This document shows positions 46,341 to 55,153 of a stretch of DNA of 64,000 bases, piece after piece. Within the stretch, counting starts at the first letter, position 1; each line of letters starts with the position of its first letter. The stretch is taken from NCBI RefSeq assembly GCF_037971845.1, contig NZ_CP150227.1, positions 1,922,001 through 1,986,000 on the forward strand, given 5' to 3'. A program made the position numbers and the translations under genes. The DNA comes from Paenibacillus sp. FSL R5-0766 (GTDB taxonomy: Bacteria > Bacillota > Bacilli > Paenibacillales > Paenibacillaceae). The notes under the pieces were generated by a model. That model had not been told where the DNA came from. It saw only the letters and a list, made by a program, of their open reading frames with translations, and did not search any database.

Positions 46341-46383
46341 GCACCTCTCTTGCATGGATTTTGCAGGAGGGGTGTTTTTTTTG
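46341..46383 (+). terminator. Terminator after sugar kinase
   Basis: CACCTCTCTTGCA pairs with TGCAGGAGGGGTG, followed by eight T. Confidence 0.85.
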
Positions 46384-46446
46384 TGCTGCCTGTAGGTAGC
46401 GTAACTAACCCGTATAGGCTGAAATGTTAAAGGGAGGGAACAGAAA

Positions 46447-47448
46447 ATGGAAGTCATTTTCATGAACAGATTGTCCAAAATGTCAGATCAGAATGCAGAG
46501 TATGCACAGTTATGGATTGGGGAAGAGGAAGATAGTTGGCAGCTGGGATGGAGTCGCTACGAGGAAGGAGAGCGTGAGGATAGCATATGGTATGAAGGGA
46601 CTTCTTGGGAGGAGCTGCTTCATATTTACCGTCTTCAGCTTGCCATACAGATGAGTGAGGGGTACCGACCGCAGTTGCAGGGGTTATTTCATGAGAATGA
46701 TGATCTGAAATCACGCAGTTATGGTGGACAGCGCCTCCATTGTTACAGTGAGTTATACGGCAATGAGCAATTATATACGGATCTGTGCACATGGCGCAGG
46801 AAGAGAGCTGTGTCTGACCGGAAGGCACCGTATTTTGTTGCAACGAATCGTCTGCTGCGTTTGATCAGTGCCTTTGTTCCGCAATCGCTGGATGAACTGA
46901 TGCAACTGCCGGGCGTAGGAGAGAGCAAAGCGACTGAGTATGGTACGGAATGGATGGAGATTACAAGCGGATTGGAGCGTTCAACGACATTCCCGCTGGA
47001 CTGGGTATTTACGGCGCTGAAGGAAGAAGAGTATGAGAGTTGGTTATACAAGCAGAAAGAGCAGAAGTACAAGCAGGAACTTGATAAGTTCACCACGCGT
47101 AAGCAGGTGCTTGAAGGCATGAAGGAAGGGTATACGTTAGAGGAGATTGTTAATCGATCCGGATTATCCCGACGCGAGTTGGTTGAGCTGTTAGAGGCAC
47201 TGGATCATGAAGGTTATGACACCGATTGTCTTCTTGATGTGGAGCTGGCAGTGATGCCAGAGAACGAACAAGAGGCCGTATGGAGTGCGTATGAGGAGCT
47301 GGGAGATACGTTCCTGAAGCCAGTATTACATAAGGTGTATGGAGGAGAGAAACCGGATGGAGGAAGTCTGGAGCAGGTCTATGAAAGACTGCGCATGATT
47401 CGAATCCGCTTCCGTCGGCACGCAGAGACAGAGAAGAATGTTGGTTAA
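46447..47448 (+). CDS. HRDC-domain protein with helix-turn-helix tail, no helicase
   Basis: The protein has 333 residues. Residues about 110-175 form an HRDC domain (WRRKRAVSDRKAPYFVATNR, then LDELMQLPGVGESKATEYG), the nucleic-acid-binding tail of RecQ. Residues about 210-260 (TRKQVLEGMKEGYTLEEIVN, then SGLSRRELVELLEAL) look like the HTH_40 domain that follows HRDC in many RecQ proteins. The helicase core is absent and the first 100 residues are unrelated and acidic. AAGGGAGGG precedes the ATG. Perhaps a DNA-repair accessory; function inferred. Confidence 0.82.
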   Translation: MEVIFMNRLSKMSDQNAEYAQLWIGEEEDSWQLGWSRYEEGEREDSIWYEGTSWEELLHIYRLQLAIQMSEGYRPQLQGLFHENDDLKSRSYGGQRLHCYSELYGNEQLYTDLCTWRRKRAVSDRKAPYFVATNRLLRLISAFVPQSLDELMQLPGVGESKATEYGTEWMEITSGLERSTTFPLDWVFTALKEEEYESWLYKQKEQKYKQELDKFTTRKQVLEGMKEGYTLEEIVNRSGLSRRELVELLEALDHEGYDTDCLLDVELAVMPENEQEAVWSAYEELGDTFLKPVLHKVYGGEKPDGGSLEQVYERLRMIRIRFRRHAETEKNVG

Positions 47449-47461
47449 TAATCAGAAATGA

Positions 47462-47506
47462 AAAAAGACAAAGCGTTTCTCCAGGAGGAACGCTTCGTCT
47501 TTTTTA
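47462..47506. terminator. Bidirectional terminator
   Basis: AAAAGACAAAGCGTT pairs with AACGCTTCGTCTTTT around TCTCCAGGAGG, with A and T tracts on either side; convergent genes flank it. Confidence 0.85.
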
Positions 47507-47518
47507 TTTCGTACGAGT

Positions 47519-48454
47519 TCATACCCAGTCTTTCTTGCGGAAAATGAAGAACATGCTCAGGCCCAGAGTAACCATCAGGCCAATCACAACAAAATAGCTG
47601 TATTTCCAGTTAAGCTCTGGCATGTTCGTAAAGTTCATGCCGTATATACCGGTAATGACCGTCAGCGGCATGAAGACCGTGGTAATGGCGGTAAATACAC
47701 GCATGATCTCATTCGCCCGGTTCGCAATACTGGATTGGTAGGCTTCTCGCAAGTTGCCCATCAGGTCGCGATAAGTCTCAAAGGTTTCAGATATTTTTAC
47801 AGCATTCTCATAGATGTCACTGAAATACTTTTGCAGTTGATCATCGATGAGACGCAGATCTTTTTTGTTCAGGGTGTTAATGACCTCTTTCTGAGGTCCA
47901 AGGACTTTTTTCAGCCACAGAATCTCACTGCGCAGCCCGATAATTTCATTCAGATGTGACTTTTTGGTGTGCATCAGAATGTCTTCCTCAAGCTTCTCGA
48001 TCCGTGCTTCAATTCGGTCACCTACGGTGAAATAATTATCAACAATCAAGTCAACCAGCAAATACAGCAGACGATCCGGTGTACTGATTTCCTGTTCCCA
48101 CAGGATGGGTTTCAGTGTACGCAATTCGCTGACCTTTTGCTTGGTAACACTAATAATGAAATGTCTGCCGAGAAACAGGTTGACCGCACGTAGAAATATC
48201 TCTTCATCATCGAAACGGATGCTATTAATCACAATAAAATAATGGTTCTCATAAATTTCAATCTTCGGACGTTGTTCTTCGTCACTAAGACAGTCTTCCA
48301 CAGCCAGATCATGCATCAAGAACAGCGGCTGAAGTACCGCCAAATCGTCTACGTCTGCATCAATCCAGTAAAAGCCTTCCGCTGGTGGAGTCAGCGCCTG
48401 CTGAATGTCGTCCACCGGAATAAATACACCGTTGTTTACCAACCGGATTTTCAT
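47519..48454 (-). CDS. corA: CorA magnesium/cobalt transporter
   Basis: Homopentameric Mg2+ channel of the inner membrane. The protein has 311 residues. A large cytoplasmic funnel is followed by two C-terminal helices with the selectivity motif YGMNF and the basic end FRKKDWV. AAGGAG lies upstream of the ATG. Its leader on the minus strand contains a strong GC hairpin (48526-48602). Confidence 0.95.
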   Translation of the reverse strand: MKIRLVNNGVFIPVDDIQQALTPPAEGFYWIDADVDDLAVLQPLFLMHDLAVEDCLSDEEQRPKIEIYENHYFIVINSIRFDDEEIFLRAVNLFLGRHFIISVTKQKVSELRTLKPILWEQEISTPDRLLYLLVDLIVDNYFTVGDRIEARIEKLEEDILMHTKKSHLNEIIGLRSEILWLKKVLGPQKEVINTLNKKDLRLIDDQLQKYFSDIYENAVKISETFETYRDLMGNLREAYQSSIANRANEIMRVFTAITTVFMPLTVITGIYGMNFTNMPELNWKYSYFVVIGLMVTLGLSMFFIFRKKDWV

Positions 48455-48525
48455 CGTTAATCTACTCCTTCTGCACCCGCCAACTTGGCGGATATTATCA
48501 TTATGGGCGCAAAAAGAACAAATCA

Positions 48526-48602
48526 GCCGGTCGGCAGCGGAGCCTGGAGATCAGGGCTGCGTTCACTATATAATCAAACGGAAGTCACGTCCCGCTGCCG
48601 GC
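48526..48602 (-). promoter_or_regulatory. GC-rich hairpin in the corA leader
   Basis: CGGCAGCGG (48532-48540) pairs perfectly with CCGCTGCCG (48592-48600), with an inner AGCC/GGCT stem. On the minus strand it is followed by a T-rich stretch (TTTGTTCTTTTT), so it could be a terminator within the corA leader. It does not match the M-box (ykoK) Mg2+ riboswitch as I know it. Between it and the S-box (48603-48905) I see only a CACCTTGT/ACAAGGTG hairpin (48708-48739). Confidence 0.45.
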
Positions 48603-48905
48603 ATGCTGATGTCAATTCTCTATGCAGTTTGTCGGAATTCGGCTGCCAGTCAGGCCTCGGGTCGCCATCCATTTAATATGTCACCTCTCACATAAGGGTT
48701 TATAACACCTTGTTTAGTATACCGCTGGTACAAGGTGCTTTCAAGCGCAAAAATGTGTCTATTTCGCGCCCTGAGGCAGTGTATGACAACGGATGATGAA
48801 CGGTTCCGATCTGGGAAGCAGACATCGAACTGCATCTTGACGTGAGGGCATTAATGTAATAAAGTAGACGGTGAACCATATTAAATTACAATCTAATACA
48901 GCGAA

Positions 48906-49085
48906 ATCTTATCAAGAGTAGGTGGAGGGACTGGCCCGATGAAACCCGGCAACCGGCGGTATACCGCACGGTGCTAATTCTTGCAGCGACTAAGTGTCAA
49001 GTGGCACTGTTGTAACTGAGAGATGAGAGAGGCGCATATCTTTTTTACATATGACCTTTCTCGAAATCCGAGGAAGGTCTTTGTT
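48906..49085 (+). promoter_or_regulatory. SAM-I (S-box) riboswitch with terminator
   Basis: S-box core: CTTATCAAGAG, GGTGGAGGGACTGGCCC, GATGAAACCCGGCAACC, GTGCTAATTCTTGCAG and the closing TGAGAGATGAG. The P1 arms CTTATC (48908) and GATGAG (49023) pair. A terminator follows (GACCTTTCTCG/CGAGGAAGGTC at 49053-49079, then TTTGTT). SAM binding should stop transcription of metA-metI-metC. A possible promoter -10 TACAAT is at 48887-48892. Confidence 0.96.
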
Positions 49086-49265
49086 ATATGCCCCGACTTC
49101 TCAGCAGTGATTTTCGCTAAGGAACTTGAGGTTGTTTTTAACGTTGGATGAAAGAGAAATTCAATGTTTTTACAAGCTCAAGGCAGTCTATAACTGTATT
49201 GATGTGAAGACATCAAGCCAGGGGTGGCTGCATCTATCTATGCACAAGGAGGAGTTAGACTTACT

Positions 49266-50183
49266 ATGCCAATCAAAATACCCGATACTCTGCCAGCAAA
49301 AGAAGTACTTGAAGGAGAGAATATCTTCGTCATGGATGAAACTTCTGCATATCAGCAGGATATTCGTCCACTCCGTATCGCTATATTAAACCTGATGCCC
49401 ACAAAGGAAACGACCGAAACACAATTGCTTCGTCTGGTGGGAAACACGCCTATTCAGGTGGATGTCGTTCTCGTACATCCCAAATCCCATACGTCGAAGA
49501 ATACGTCTCAAGAGTATTTGGATCTGTTCTATAAAACCTTCGATGAGATTGAGCACCGCCGTTTCGATGGAATGATCATTACAGGTGCCCCGGTGGAACA
49601 GATGGATTTCGAAGACGTGAACTATTGGAATGAAATCCAGGAGATCTTCGAATGGACCAAAACCAATGTGACTTCAACCCTCCACATATGTTGGGCTTCC
49701 CAGGCAGGTTTATACCATCATTTCGACGTACCCAAGGTTGCACTTGATGAAAAGTGTTTTGGCGTTTTCCCACATACCATCAATAAACCACATGTTCCGT
49801 TGCTGCGTGGATTCGATGAAGTATTCAACGTTCCACATTCCCGTCATACGGAAGTGAGACGCGAAGATATTGAAAAGAATGAGAATTTAGAGATTTTGGC
49901 TGAATCCGAGGAAGCGGGGATCTTCCTGGTTGCTACCAAAGACGGCAAACAGATTTTTGCCACAGGACATGCCGAGTATGACCCGTTCTCATTAAAGTGG
50001 GAGTATGACCGGGATACAGCCAAAGGGTTGGATATCGCATTGCCTAGACATTATTATCCGAATGACGACCCTTCCCGTGTGCCACCGGCTACTTGGCGCG
50101 CTCATGCCAACTTATTATTCTCTAACTGGCTCAATTACTATGTGTATCAAGAAACACCTTACGATATTGGCCCGCAAATCTAA
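49266..50183 (+). CDS. metA: Homoserine O-acetyltransferase (MetA type)
   Basis: Acylates homoserine to enter methionine synthesis. The protein has 305 residues. Nucleophile Cys142 (HICWASQAG), His235 and Glu237 (GHAEYDP). Residue 111 is Glu (PVEQMDF); in this family Glu111 selects acetyl-CoA and Gly111 succinyl-CoA, so despite the usual succinyltransferase name the product should be O-acetylhomoserine. ATG 49266 lies 11 bases after AAGGAGGAGT. Under the S-box. Confidence 0.95.
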   Translation: MPIKIPDTLPAKEVLEGENIFVMDETSAYQQDIRPLRIAILNLMPTKETTETQLLRLVGNTPIQVDVVLVHPKSHTSKNTSQEYLDLFYKTFDEIEHRRFDGMIITGAPVEQMDFEDVNYWNEIQEIFEWTKTNVTSTLHICWASQAGLYHHFDVPKVALDEKCFGVFPHTINKPHVPLLRGFDEVFNVPHSRHTEVRREDIEKNENLEILAESEEAGIFLVATKDGKQIFATGHAEYDPFSLKWEYDRDTAKGLDIALPRHYYPNDDPSRVPPATWRAHANLLFSNWLNYYVYQETPYDIGPQI

Positions 50184-50207
50184 TCGAGATTACAGGAGGA
50201 TGCAGCA

Positions 50208-51395
50208 ATGGAAGACAACAACAAGTTGAAAATCGAAAGCCGCTTAGCACAAATTGGGTCCATCAATGAACCGGTAACAGGCGCCATTAACTTTCCGATC
50301 TATCAATCCACTGCGTTTCGCCACCCGAAGCTTGGACAAAGCACGGGGTTTGATTATATTCGTACGACTAATCCAACCCGTAAAGTATTGGAAGAAGCCG
50401 CCGCAGCGCTGGAGTCCGGTGATGCAGGGTTTGCCTGTAGCTCGGGAATGGCCGCGCTGCAAACGATCTTTGCCATGTTTGGTCAAGGGGATCATCTAAT
50501 TGTATCGCTGGATCTGTATGGTGGAACCTATCGTCTGCTGGAACGTATTCTTTCCCGTTTCGGCGTAACTGCTAGTTATGTGGACACGAATGACCTTGCA
50601 GCACTGGAGAAGGTTCGTCAGCCGAATACAAAAGCTGTATTTATTGAGACACCAACCAATCCGCTGATGATGATCACCGATGTGCAAGCCGTAGCTTCCT
50701 GGGCGAAAAGTTACAACCTGTTGACCATTGTTGACAACACGTTGCTGACTCCATTTTTCCAACGTCCGATTGAACTGGGTGCCGATATCATCATTCATAG
50801 CGCTACCAAATATCTGGGCGGACACAATGATGTGTTGGCCGGTCTAATCATTACCAAAGGTGAGGCGTTATCTGCAGAGATGGCGTTCCTGCATAATTCC
50901 ATTGGAGCGGTATTGTCTCCAAGTGATTCCTACCAGTTGATGAAAGGTATGAAAACGCTGGCTCTTCGCATGGAGCGTCATGAGCACAATGCACTTACTA
51001 CTGCTAAATACTTGCTTGAGCACCCAGCGGTGGTTGAAGTGTATCATCCAGGTTTATCCGATCATCCGGGGTATGAGATACAGAACAAACAATCCACGGG
51101 TAACACAGGTATCTTCTCTTTCAAAGTGAAGGATGCACGTTATGTTGAACCGTTGCTGCGTCATATCAAACTCATTGCTTTTGCCGAAAGTCTCGGCGGA
51201 GTTGAATCACTTATGACTTATCCGGCAGTACAGACTCATGCGGATATTCCGCTTGAAATTCGTGAAGCCGTAGGTGTGGATGACCGTCTGCTCCGGTTCT
51301 CCGTAGGCATTGAACATGCAGATGATCTGATTGCAGATCTCGGCAATGCTCTGACAGCTGCACAACAAGAAGTGGAAGGAGGCGTGCACTCATGA
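50208..51395 (+). CDS. metI: Cystathionine gamma-synthase / O-acetylhomoserine thiolyase
   Basis: PLP enzyme joining O-acetylhomoserine with cysteine. The protein has 395 residues. PLP lysine in HSATKYLGGH; phosphate-binding SSGMAA; substrate Arg in RFSVGIE. It sits between metA and metC and overlaps metC by four bases, the order of B. subtilis metI-metC. Confidence 0.94.
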   Translation: MEDNNKLKIESRLAQIGSINEPVTGAINFPIYQSTAFRHPKLGQSTGFDYIRTTNPTRKVLEEAAAALESGDAGFACSSGMAALQTIFAMFGQGDHLIVSLDLYGGTYRLLERILSRFGVTASYVDTNDLAALEKVRQPNTKAVFIETPTNPLMMITDVQAVASWAKSYNLLTIVDNTLLTPFFQRPIELGADIIIHSATKYLGGHNDVLAGLIITKGEALSAEMAFLHNSIGAVLSPSDSYQLMKGMKTLALRMERHEHNALTTAKYLLEHPAVVEVYHPGLSDHPGYEIQNKQSTGNTGIFSFKVKDARYVEPLLRHIKLIAFAESLGGVESLMTYPAVQTHADIPLEIREAVGVDDRLLRFSVGIEHADDLIADLGNALTAAQQEVEGGVHS

Positions 51396-52564
51396 GTGAG
51401 TCCAACAACAAGCCCAATTCCGAGTTGAAATTTGATACCAAGTTGCTCCATTTTGGAGATGAAATTGACAAAACGACTGGAGCCTCCAGTGTACCGATCT
51501 ATCAAGCATCAACCTTCCACCATTTTGATATCTTCAATCCGCCTCAGCATGACTACAGTCGTTCGGGTAATCCGACACGTCAGGCTTTGGAAGATTACAT
51601 CACATTGCTGGAGGGCGGAGCACGAGGCTTTGCCTATTCTTCGGGGATGGCTGCGATCTCAAGCGTATTCATGATGTTCTCCGCAGGGGATCACATGATT
51701 GTAACGGAAGACGTATATGGAGGTACCTATCGTTTACTTACTTCCATATTAAGCCGTATGCAGATTGAGACAACCTTTGTAGACATGACCAATATAGATG
51801 AAGTAAAAGCGGCACTCAAGCCAAACACCAAGGCAGTTTATATGGAAACACCTTCCAATCCCACACTGCGAATTACGGATATCGCTGCTGTAACTGACTG
51901 GTCGAAGGAACATGACCTGATCACGATTCTGGATAACACCTTTATGACACCTTACTATCAGCGTCCAATTGAGCTTGGTGTGGACATCGTCGTACATAGT
52001 GCTACGAAGTTTCTCGGAGGTCACAGTGATGTACTGGCAGGGTTAGCCGTTGCTCGCACGGAATCACTTGGCGTACAATTGAAACAGTTGCAAAATGGAC
52101 TTGGAACTGTTCTCGGGGCACAAGAATCCTGGCTTCTGATGCGCGGGATGAAAACCTTGGGAGCTCGCATGGCTCATAGTGAACGGAGTACAGCCAAACT
52201 GGCGGCATGGCTTAATGAGCGCAGTGATATTACCGCTGTCTTTTATCCTGGACTTGAGGATCATCCGGGCCGTGAGGCACATGAGAGCCAGTCCACAGGA
52301 TATGGAGCTGTCGTTTCATTTGACGTCGGTTCAGGTGATCGCGCAAAAGCAGTTCTTAACCGCGTGAAGCTCCCCATTGTTGCTGTAAGCTTGGGAGCTG
52401 TGGAGAGTATTCTGTCCTACCCAGCGATGATGTCTCATGCGGCAATGCCGGCTGAGGTCCGCCGTGACCGTGGCATTACAGATGGGTTGCTGCGCTTCTC
52501 TGTAGGTCTGGAAGATATCGAAGATCTGATTGTAGATTTGGAGCAAGCACTTCAGGAATCCTAG
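51392..52564 (+). CDS. metC: Cystathionine beta-lyase
   Basis: PLP enzyme cleaving cystathionine to homocysteine, ammonia and pyruvate. The protein has 390 residues. It resembles the preceding gene along its whole length, so the pair is an ancient duplication. PLP lysine in HSATKFLGGHSD; SYSRSGNPTR-type motif as DYSRSGNPTR. Translation is coupled to metI (ATGA). Confidence 0.93.
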   Translation: MSESNNKPNSELKFDTKLLHFGDEIDKTTGASSVPIYQASTFHHFDIFNPPQHDYSRSGNPTRQALEDYITLLEGGARGFAYSSGMAAISSVFMMFSAGDHMIVTEDVYGGTYRLLTSILSRMQIETTFVDMTNIDEVKAALKPNTKAVYMETPSNPTLRITDIAAVTDWSKEHDLITILDNTFMTPYYQRPIELGVDIVVHSATKFLGGHSDVLAGLAVARTESLGVQLKQLQNGLGTVLGAQESWLLMRGMKTLGARMAHSERSTAKLAAWLNERSDITAVFYPGLEDHPGREAHESQSTGYGAVVSFDVGSGDRAKAVLNRVKLPIVAVSLGAVESILSYPAMMSHAAMPAEVRRDRGITDGLLRFSVGLEDIEDLIVDLEQALQES

Positions 52565-52651
52565 CAAAAGTGGATGATCGAATACGCCGATGCGTATCAC
52601 TTAAGTTCGAACTAATTCTTTTCCATATGTAAAAATTTTTACTTATTTTTA

Positions 52652-52679
52652 AAGCACCTGTACATAAGGTGCTTTTTTT
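52652..52679 (+). terminator. Terminator after metC
   Basis: AAGCACCT pairs with AGGTGCTT around GTACATA, followed by TTTTT. Confidence 0.85.
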
Positions 52680-52684
52680 CACAT

Positions 52685-52698
52685 GTAACCTGTGTTAC
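52685..52698 (+). promoter_or_regulatory. Short dyad upstream of mqnC
   Basis: GTAAC-CTGT-GTTAC is a perfect 5-bp dyad in the short gap before mqnC, where a promoter must lie. It might be an operator; no regulator is suggested by the neighbours. Confidence 0.3.
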
Positions 52699-52805
52699 GA
52701 TATGTGGAGTACAGAAATACGATGTTGCCACCAGAACTTGCTTCTCTTGAACAAGTTGGGACGGATCGTTATATAATTTCTCTTCATGAGGGAGGCTTTT
52801 TTACG

Positions 52806-53942
52806 ATGAGTACGGTAGACCGTATCTTAGATAAAGCCCTTCGGGGCGAACGTTTGGACTTGGAAGACACGATTCAGCTATTTGAATCCAATGAAGTGGA
52901 CAAAATCGGGGCAGCTGCTAATGTCATTATGAAACGCATGCACCCTGAACCATACAGAACATTTGTAATTGGGCGTAACGTCAACTACACAAACGTGTGT
53001 GATGTGTACTGCCGTTTTTGTGCTTTCTATCGCAGACCTGGTTCGGATGAAGGTTATGTGCTTCCGGACGAAGTTATTTTCCAGAAGATTCAGGAAACGG
53101 AAGATGTGAATGGTACCGAGATTTTGATGCAAGGTGGAACGAATCCAAACTTGCCTTTCAGCTATTATACAGACCTGTTGAAAGCCATCAAAGAGCGTTT
53201 CCCAAACATCACAATGCACTCTTTCTCCCCAGCGGAGATTATGAAAATGGTTGAAGTATCCGATGGCCTTACATTGGAAGAGGTTGTTCGTGCCATTCAC
53301 GAAGCTGGACTGGATTCCTTGCCTGGTGGCGGTGCCGAAATTCTGGATGATCGCACACGTCGGAAAATCAGCCGCTTGAAAGGTTCATGGCGTGACTGGA
53401 TGGACGTTATGCAAACTGCACACCGCATCGGTATGAACACCACGGCAACAATGGTTATCGGCCTTGGTGAATCGATGGAAGAGCGTGCACTGCACTTGCT
53501 CCGTGTACGTGAAGCACAGGATGAATGTATTGCGAACAAGTATGATTCCGAAGGTTTCCTGGCGTTCATTCCGTGGACGTTCCAACCGGATAATACAAAT
53601 CTCAAACTGGAGCGTCAGACTCCGGAAGAGTACTTAAAGACTGTTGCCATCAGCCGCCTGGTGCTGGATAATATCAAGAACATTCAATCCTCTTGGGTAA
53701 CGATGGGTCCCGACATCGGTAAGAAGTCCCTTGAATTTGGCTGTAATGACTTCGGTAGCACGATGATCGAAGAGAACGTTGTATCTGCTGCTGGTGCAAC
53801 TTACAAAGTTAACATTGAATCCATTCTGCGTTTGATTCGAGAGTCCGGTTATATTCCGGCACAACGTAACACCCGATACGAGATTGTACGCATGTTCGAC
53901 GAAGAGAATGCCGTGCATGAAGATTTCGTAATGCAGAACTAA
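52806..53942 (+). CDS. mqnC: Cyclic dehypoxanthinyl futalosine synthase
   Basis: Radical SAM enzyme that cyclises dehypoxanthinylfutalosine in the futalosine route to menaquinone. The protein has 378 residues. The cluster motif is Cys65-x3-Cys69-x2-Cys72 (CDVYCRFC), followed by EILMQGGTNP, HSFSPAEI and LPGGGAEIL. ATG 52806 follows GGGAGG; the frame is open upstream without a site. It indicates that this organism uses futalosine rather than the classical men pathway of B. subtilis. Other mqn genes are not in the window. Confidence 0.93.
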   Translation: MSTVDRILDKALRGERLDLEDTIQLFESNEVDKIGAAANVIMKRMHPEPYRTFVIGRNVNYTNVCDVYCRFCAFYRRPGSDEGYVLPDEVIFQKIQETEDVNGTEILMQGGTNPNLPFSYYTDLLKAIKERFPNITMHSFSPAEIMKMVEVSDGLTLEEVVRAIHEAGLDSLPGGGAEILDDRTRRKISRLKGSWRDWMDVMQTAHRIGMNTTATMVIGLGESMEERALHLLRVREAQDECIANKYDSEGFLAFIPWTFQPDNTNLKLERQTPEEYLKTVAISRLVLDNIKNIQSSWVTMGPDIGKKSLEFGCNDFGSTMIEENVVSAAGATYKVNIESILRLIRESGYIPAQRNTRYEIVRMFDEENAVHEDFVMQN

Positions 53943-54004
53943 TCCTGTTTATTTGAATACTATTCCCATAAATGCTGATCGGTAGATTAGTATTGATGAA
54001 GCCA

Positions 54005-54049
54005 AGCCCGCTGACTACTCCGTTTGGAGAGACGGCGGGCTTTTTTTGA
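54005..54049 (+). terminator. Terminator after mqnC
   Basis: AGCCCGC pairs with GCGGGCT with an inner CTCC/GGAG stem, followed by TTTTTT. Confidence 0.85.
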
Positions 54050-54175
54050 TTTCTTTCTGCGGTTCGAGGTCATCAAACAGTACATGTTAGGCAATTGGCG
54101 ATATTTTATATTGAAATTGAACTGTTACAATGAAAGGGAACTTGTGTAGTCAGACACGCTGGAAGGGGTAAACCG

Positions 54176-55153
54176 ATGAAGAGAAGAATACTTGGCAAGA
54201 CGGAACTGGACGTACCTGTATTGAGCTTTGGAGCATCCTCACTCGGTTCTGTATTTCGTGACATTGACCGGGACGAAGGGATTCGCACTGTACATGCGGC
54301 CGTAGATGCGGGGATGAATTACATAGACGTTTCGCCTTACTACGGGCAGACAAAAGCGGAGTCCGTGTTGGGTGAAGCCATCCGCAGCTTGCCGCGCAAT
54401 TCATATATGTTATCAACCAAAGCCGGACGGTATGGGGAAAATGAGTTTGATTTTTCACGTCAGCGGATTCTGGATAGTGTGCAAGAGAGCCTGGATCGAC
54501 TGCATACAGACTATATCGACATTCTGTTCCTGCATGATATTGAATTTGTGCCAGCAGAGATTATTATCGAAGAAGCTTTTCCAACGTTGCTGCGTCTGAA
54601 AGAGCAGGGAGTTATACGACATGCGGGCATTTGTGGATTACCCTTGCCGTTGTTCGAGAAGGTTCTGCCACAGATCGATGCGGATGCGATCATCTCGTAT
54701 TGTCATTATTCATTGAATGATACCTCATTATTATCGTTATTGCCCCTGTTGGAAAAAAAAGAAATTGGCCTCGTCAATGCATCGCCTCTTTCTATGGGCT
54801 TGTTGAGTACCCGAGGGGCTCCTGCCTGGCATCCGGCAGATGATCGTGTGAAACAGCTCTGCCTGAAGGCTGCCCGCTTCTGTGCAGAACAAGGAAGGGA
54901 CATTGCCAAGCTGGCCGTGCAATTCTCCACGTCGAATGAACGAATTCCGACAACACTGGTGAGCAGTGCCAGCCAGCGCAATATCCTCAATAATGCATCC
55001 TGGATAGAGGAACCGATAGATCAGAGCCTGCTGGATGAAGTGCTGCGCATTCTGGCTCCATTGCATAACGAGACATGGTCAAGCGGACGACCTGAATATA
55101 ATACGAAGCCAAGCAACACGGCAGCAGAAGCATCCAAGGGGGAACAACGATGA
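54176..55153 (+). CDS. Aldo/keto reductase, L-galactose/L-fucose dehydrogenase-like
   Basis: The protein has 325 residues. Tetrad Asp51, Tyr56 (YIDVSPYYGQTKAE), Lys82 (LSTKAGRYG) and His120 (FLHDIE). The opening RRILGKTELDVPVLSFGASS and the long C-terminal region resemble aldose 1-dehydrogenases acting on L-galactose or L-fucose. It overlaps by four bases the gene for a zinc dehydrogenase, so the two probably act in one pathway. The GGAAGGGG site is good. Substrate inferred. Confidence 0.87.
   Translation: MKRRILGKTELDVPVLSFGASSLGSVFRDIDRDEGIRTVHAAVDAGMNYIDVSPYYGQTKAESVLGEAIRSLPRNSYMLSTKAGRYGENEFDFSRQRILDSVQESLDRLHTDYIDILFLHDIEFVPAEIIIEEAFPTLLRLKEQGVIRHAGICGLPLPLFEKVLPQIDADAIISYCHYSLNDTSLLSLLPLLEKKEIGLVNASPLSMGLLSTRGAPAWHPADDRVKQLCLKAARFCAEQGRDIAKLAVQFSTSNERIPTTLVSSASQRNILNNASWIEEPIDQSLLDEVLRILAPLHNETWSSGRPEYNTKPSNTAAEASKGEQR

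Noticed and set aside
48455-48700. M-box (ykoK) Mg2+ riboswitch before corA
   Set aside because: Conserved M-box core not found on the minus strand; only an unassigned hairpin remains.
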